Shown in pieces: positions 52,757 to 53,281 of a DNA stretch of 53,281 nucleotides. How positions within the stretch are numbered: the stretch's first letter is position 1; each line of letters starts with the position of its first letter. Source of the DNA: DATKZH01 sp964475955 (GTDB lineage: Bacteria > Planctomycetota > Planctomycetia > Pirellulales > Thermoguttaceae); the NCBI GenBank assembly GCA_964475955.1, contig CAYYZY010000029.1:1-53281 (forward strand), given 5' to 3'. Position numbers and translations under genes: made by a program. The notes under the pieces are model-generated. The model saw nothing but the letters and a program-made list of their open reading frames with translations, made no database searches and was not told the origin of the DNA.

Positions 52757-53281
52757 TTATGCCTGCGTCTCGTAGGGCTGCGGCAGCCCGATGCGGGAGT
52801 ACGTGACGGAGAACTGCTGGGCCATGTGCTCGCGATAGGGCGTTTCGATCCGGCAGACGCGCTTGCCCTGCTGAGCGAGTTCCTCCAGGATTGCCCGGGG
52901 AAGCGTGTGCAGATCGCGCAGGTCCACGAGCGATTCGGGCAGATTGTCGCCGGCCGGGAGGAAATACCACCCGTACACGCGGTGGCGCCGAATCTGGTCG
53001 CGGATCAGGGACTTCTTGAGCACTCCTTGGTCGACGAGGCTCTGCGCCAAGTGTACCGGGGCAACCACGACGCGGGTTGCTTTGCGTTGCGCCAGATCGC
53101 ACGCTTGAGTCAACACGACGACGCGAAGCCGCAGTTGACGGCACTCCCAGCCGGGGATGTCGCCCGACTTCGATGGTTCCCAGAACAGGATGGGGCAATC
53201 GTCGACGACGTCGCCCTGGGTTAGCGGGGTACTGCTGTCAACATCTTTGGTCAGGGGCCCCGGGGCGCTTGCTTTGGTTTT
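52757..53281 (-). CDS. Hypothetical protein, 5' end beyond the window
   Basis: 174 residues are visible and the frame is open to the right edge, so the start is missing. The visible start of the frame reads KTKASAPGPLTKDVDSSTP and continues LTQGDVVDDCPILFWEP, followed by RVVVLTQACDLAQRKATRVVVAPV. The LTQxCDL signature recalls small hypothetical proteins often found on mobile or defence-related DNA (from memory). A soluble C-terminal half follows (LRDLHTLPRAILEELAQQGKR). Function unknown. An internal Met at 53116 could make a 119-residue form, but the upstream frame looks coding. Confidence 0.6.
   Translation of the reverse strand, partial: KTKASAPGPLTKDVDSSTPLTQGDVVDDCPILFWEPSKSGDIPGWECRQLRLRVVVLTQACDLAQRKATRVVVAPVHLAQSLVDQGVLKKSLIRDQIRRHRVYGWYFLPAGDNLPESLVDLRDLHTLPRAILEELAQQGKRVCRIETPYREHMAQQFSVTYSRIGLPQPYETQA

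Overview
The window looks like chromosomal DNA of a GC-rich member of the Planctomycetota, probably Pirellulales-like (inference, no database search was possible). The evidence is a 16S rRNA 3' end that is followed by a terminator instead of an ITS and 23S gene, several Tat-exported GFO/IDH/MocA oxidoreductases and sugar-isomerase-like TIM barrels, a DUF2089-type regulator with membrane partners, many lone secreted proteins, and a high density of palindromic intergenic repeats.

Layout. 1-4.2 kb: 16S 3' end and terminator, a possible PD-(D/E)XK-type protein, a small protein whose translationally coupled partner is cut short beside a large palindrome, an RluA/RluD-type pseudouridine synthase and a membrane-anchored TPR-like protein. 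4.6-10 kb: an overlapping pair related to SbcD/SbcC or YhaO/YhaN, in which the SbcD-like protein has lost most metal ligands and the ATPase carries a long, very acidic tail. 10.3-12.6 kb: a minus-strand operon of a DUF2089-like regulator, a duplicated-domain membrane protein and a protein made of glycine pentads. 12.9-19 kb: cytidylate kinase, PlsC-type acyltransferase, ribosomal protein S1, a SigA-like sigma factor and a parvulin. 19.2-25 kb: a complete minus-strand nqrABCDEF operon for the Na+-translocating NADH:quinone reductase. 25.5-36.9 kb: an SDR, then a plus-strand carbohydrate-related run (hydroxypyruvate-isomerase-like protein, two Tat-exported oxidoreductases, a secreted TIM barrel, a predicted beta-propeller protein and a six-hairpin-glycosidase-like protein). 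37.2-42.4 kb: an MnmE-like GTPase without the family C-terminus, and a 1310-residue MFS/acyltransferase/acyl-ACP synthetase fusion with a receiver-like domain inserted in its transporter part. 42.7-47.8 kb: secreted unknowns, ApbE (the flavin transferase expected to mature NqrB and NqrC), a ClpP-like protein and a 2[4Fe-4S] ferredoxin. 48.1-53.3 kb: an O6-alkylguanine transferase/endonuclease V fusion, a Tat-exported isomerase-like protein, a PduS-PduT microcompartment electron-transfer pair, and a gene running off the right edge.

Functional links: ApbE and Nqr form one maturation and respiration module split over about 20 kb. PduS and PduT form an electron conduit for a bacterial microcompartment whose other genes are not in this window. 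The carbohydrate run is probably periplasmic sugar catabolism. The most unusual items are the receiver-like insertion in the transporter fusion, the degenerate SbcD partner, the glycine-pentad protein, and at least three distinct families of palindromic repeats lying at gene 3' ends.
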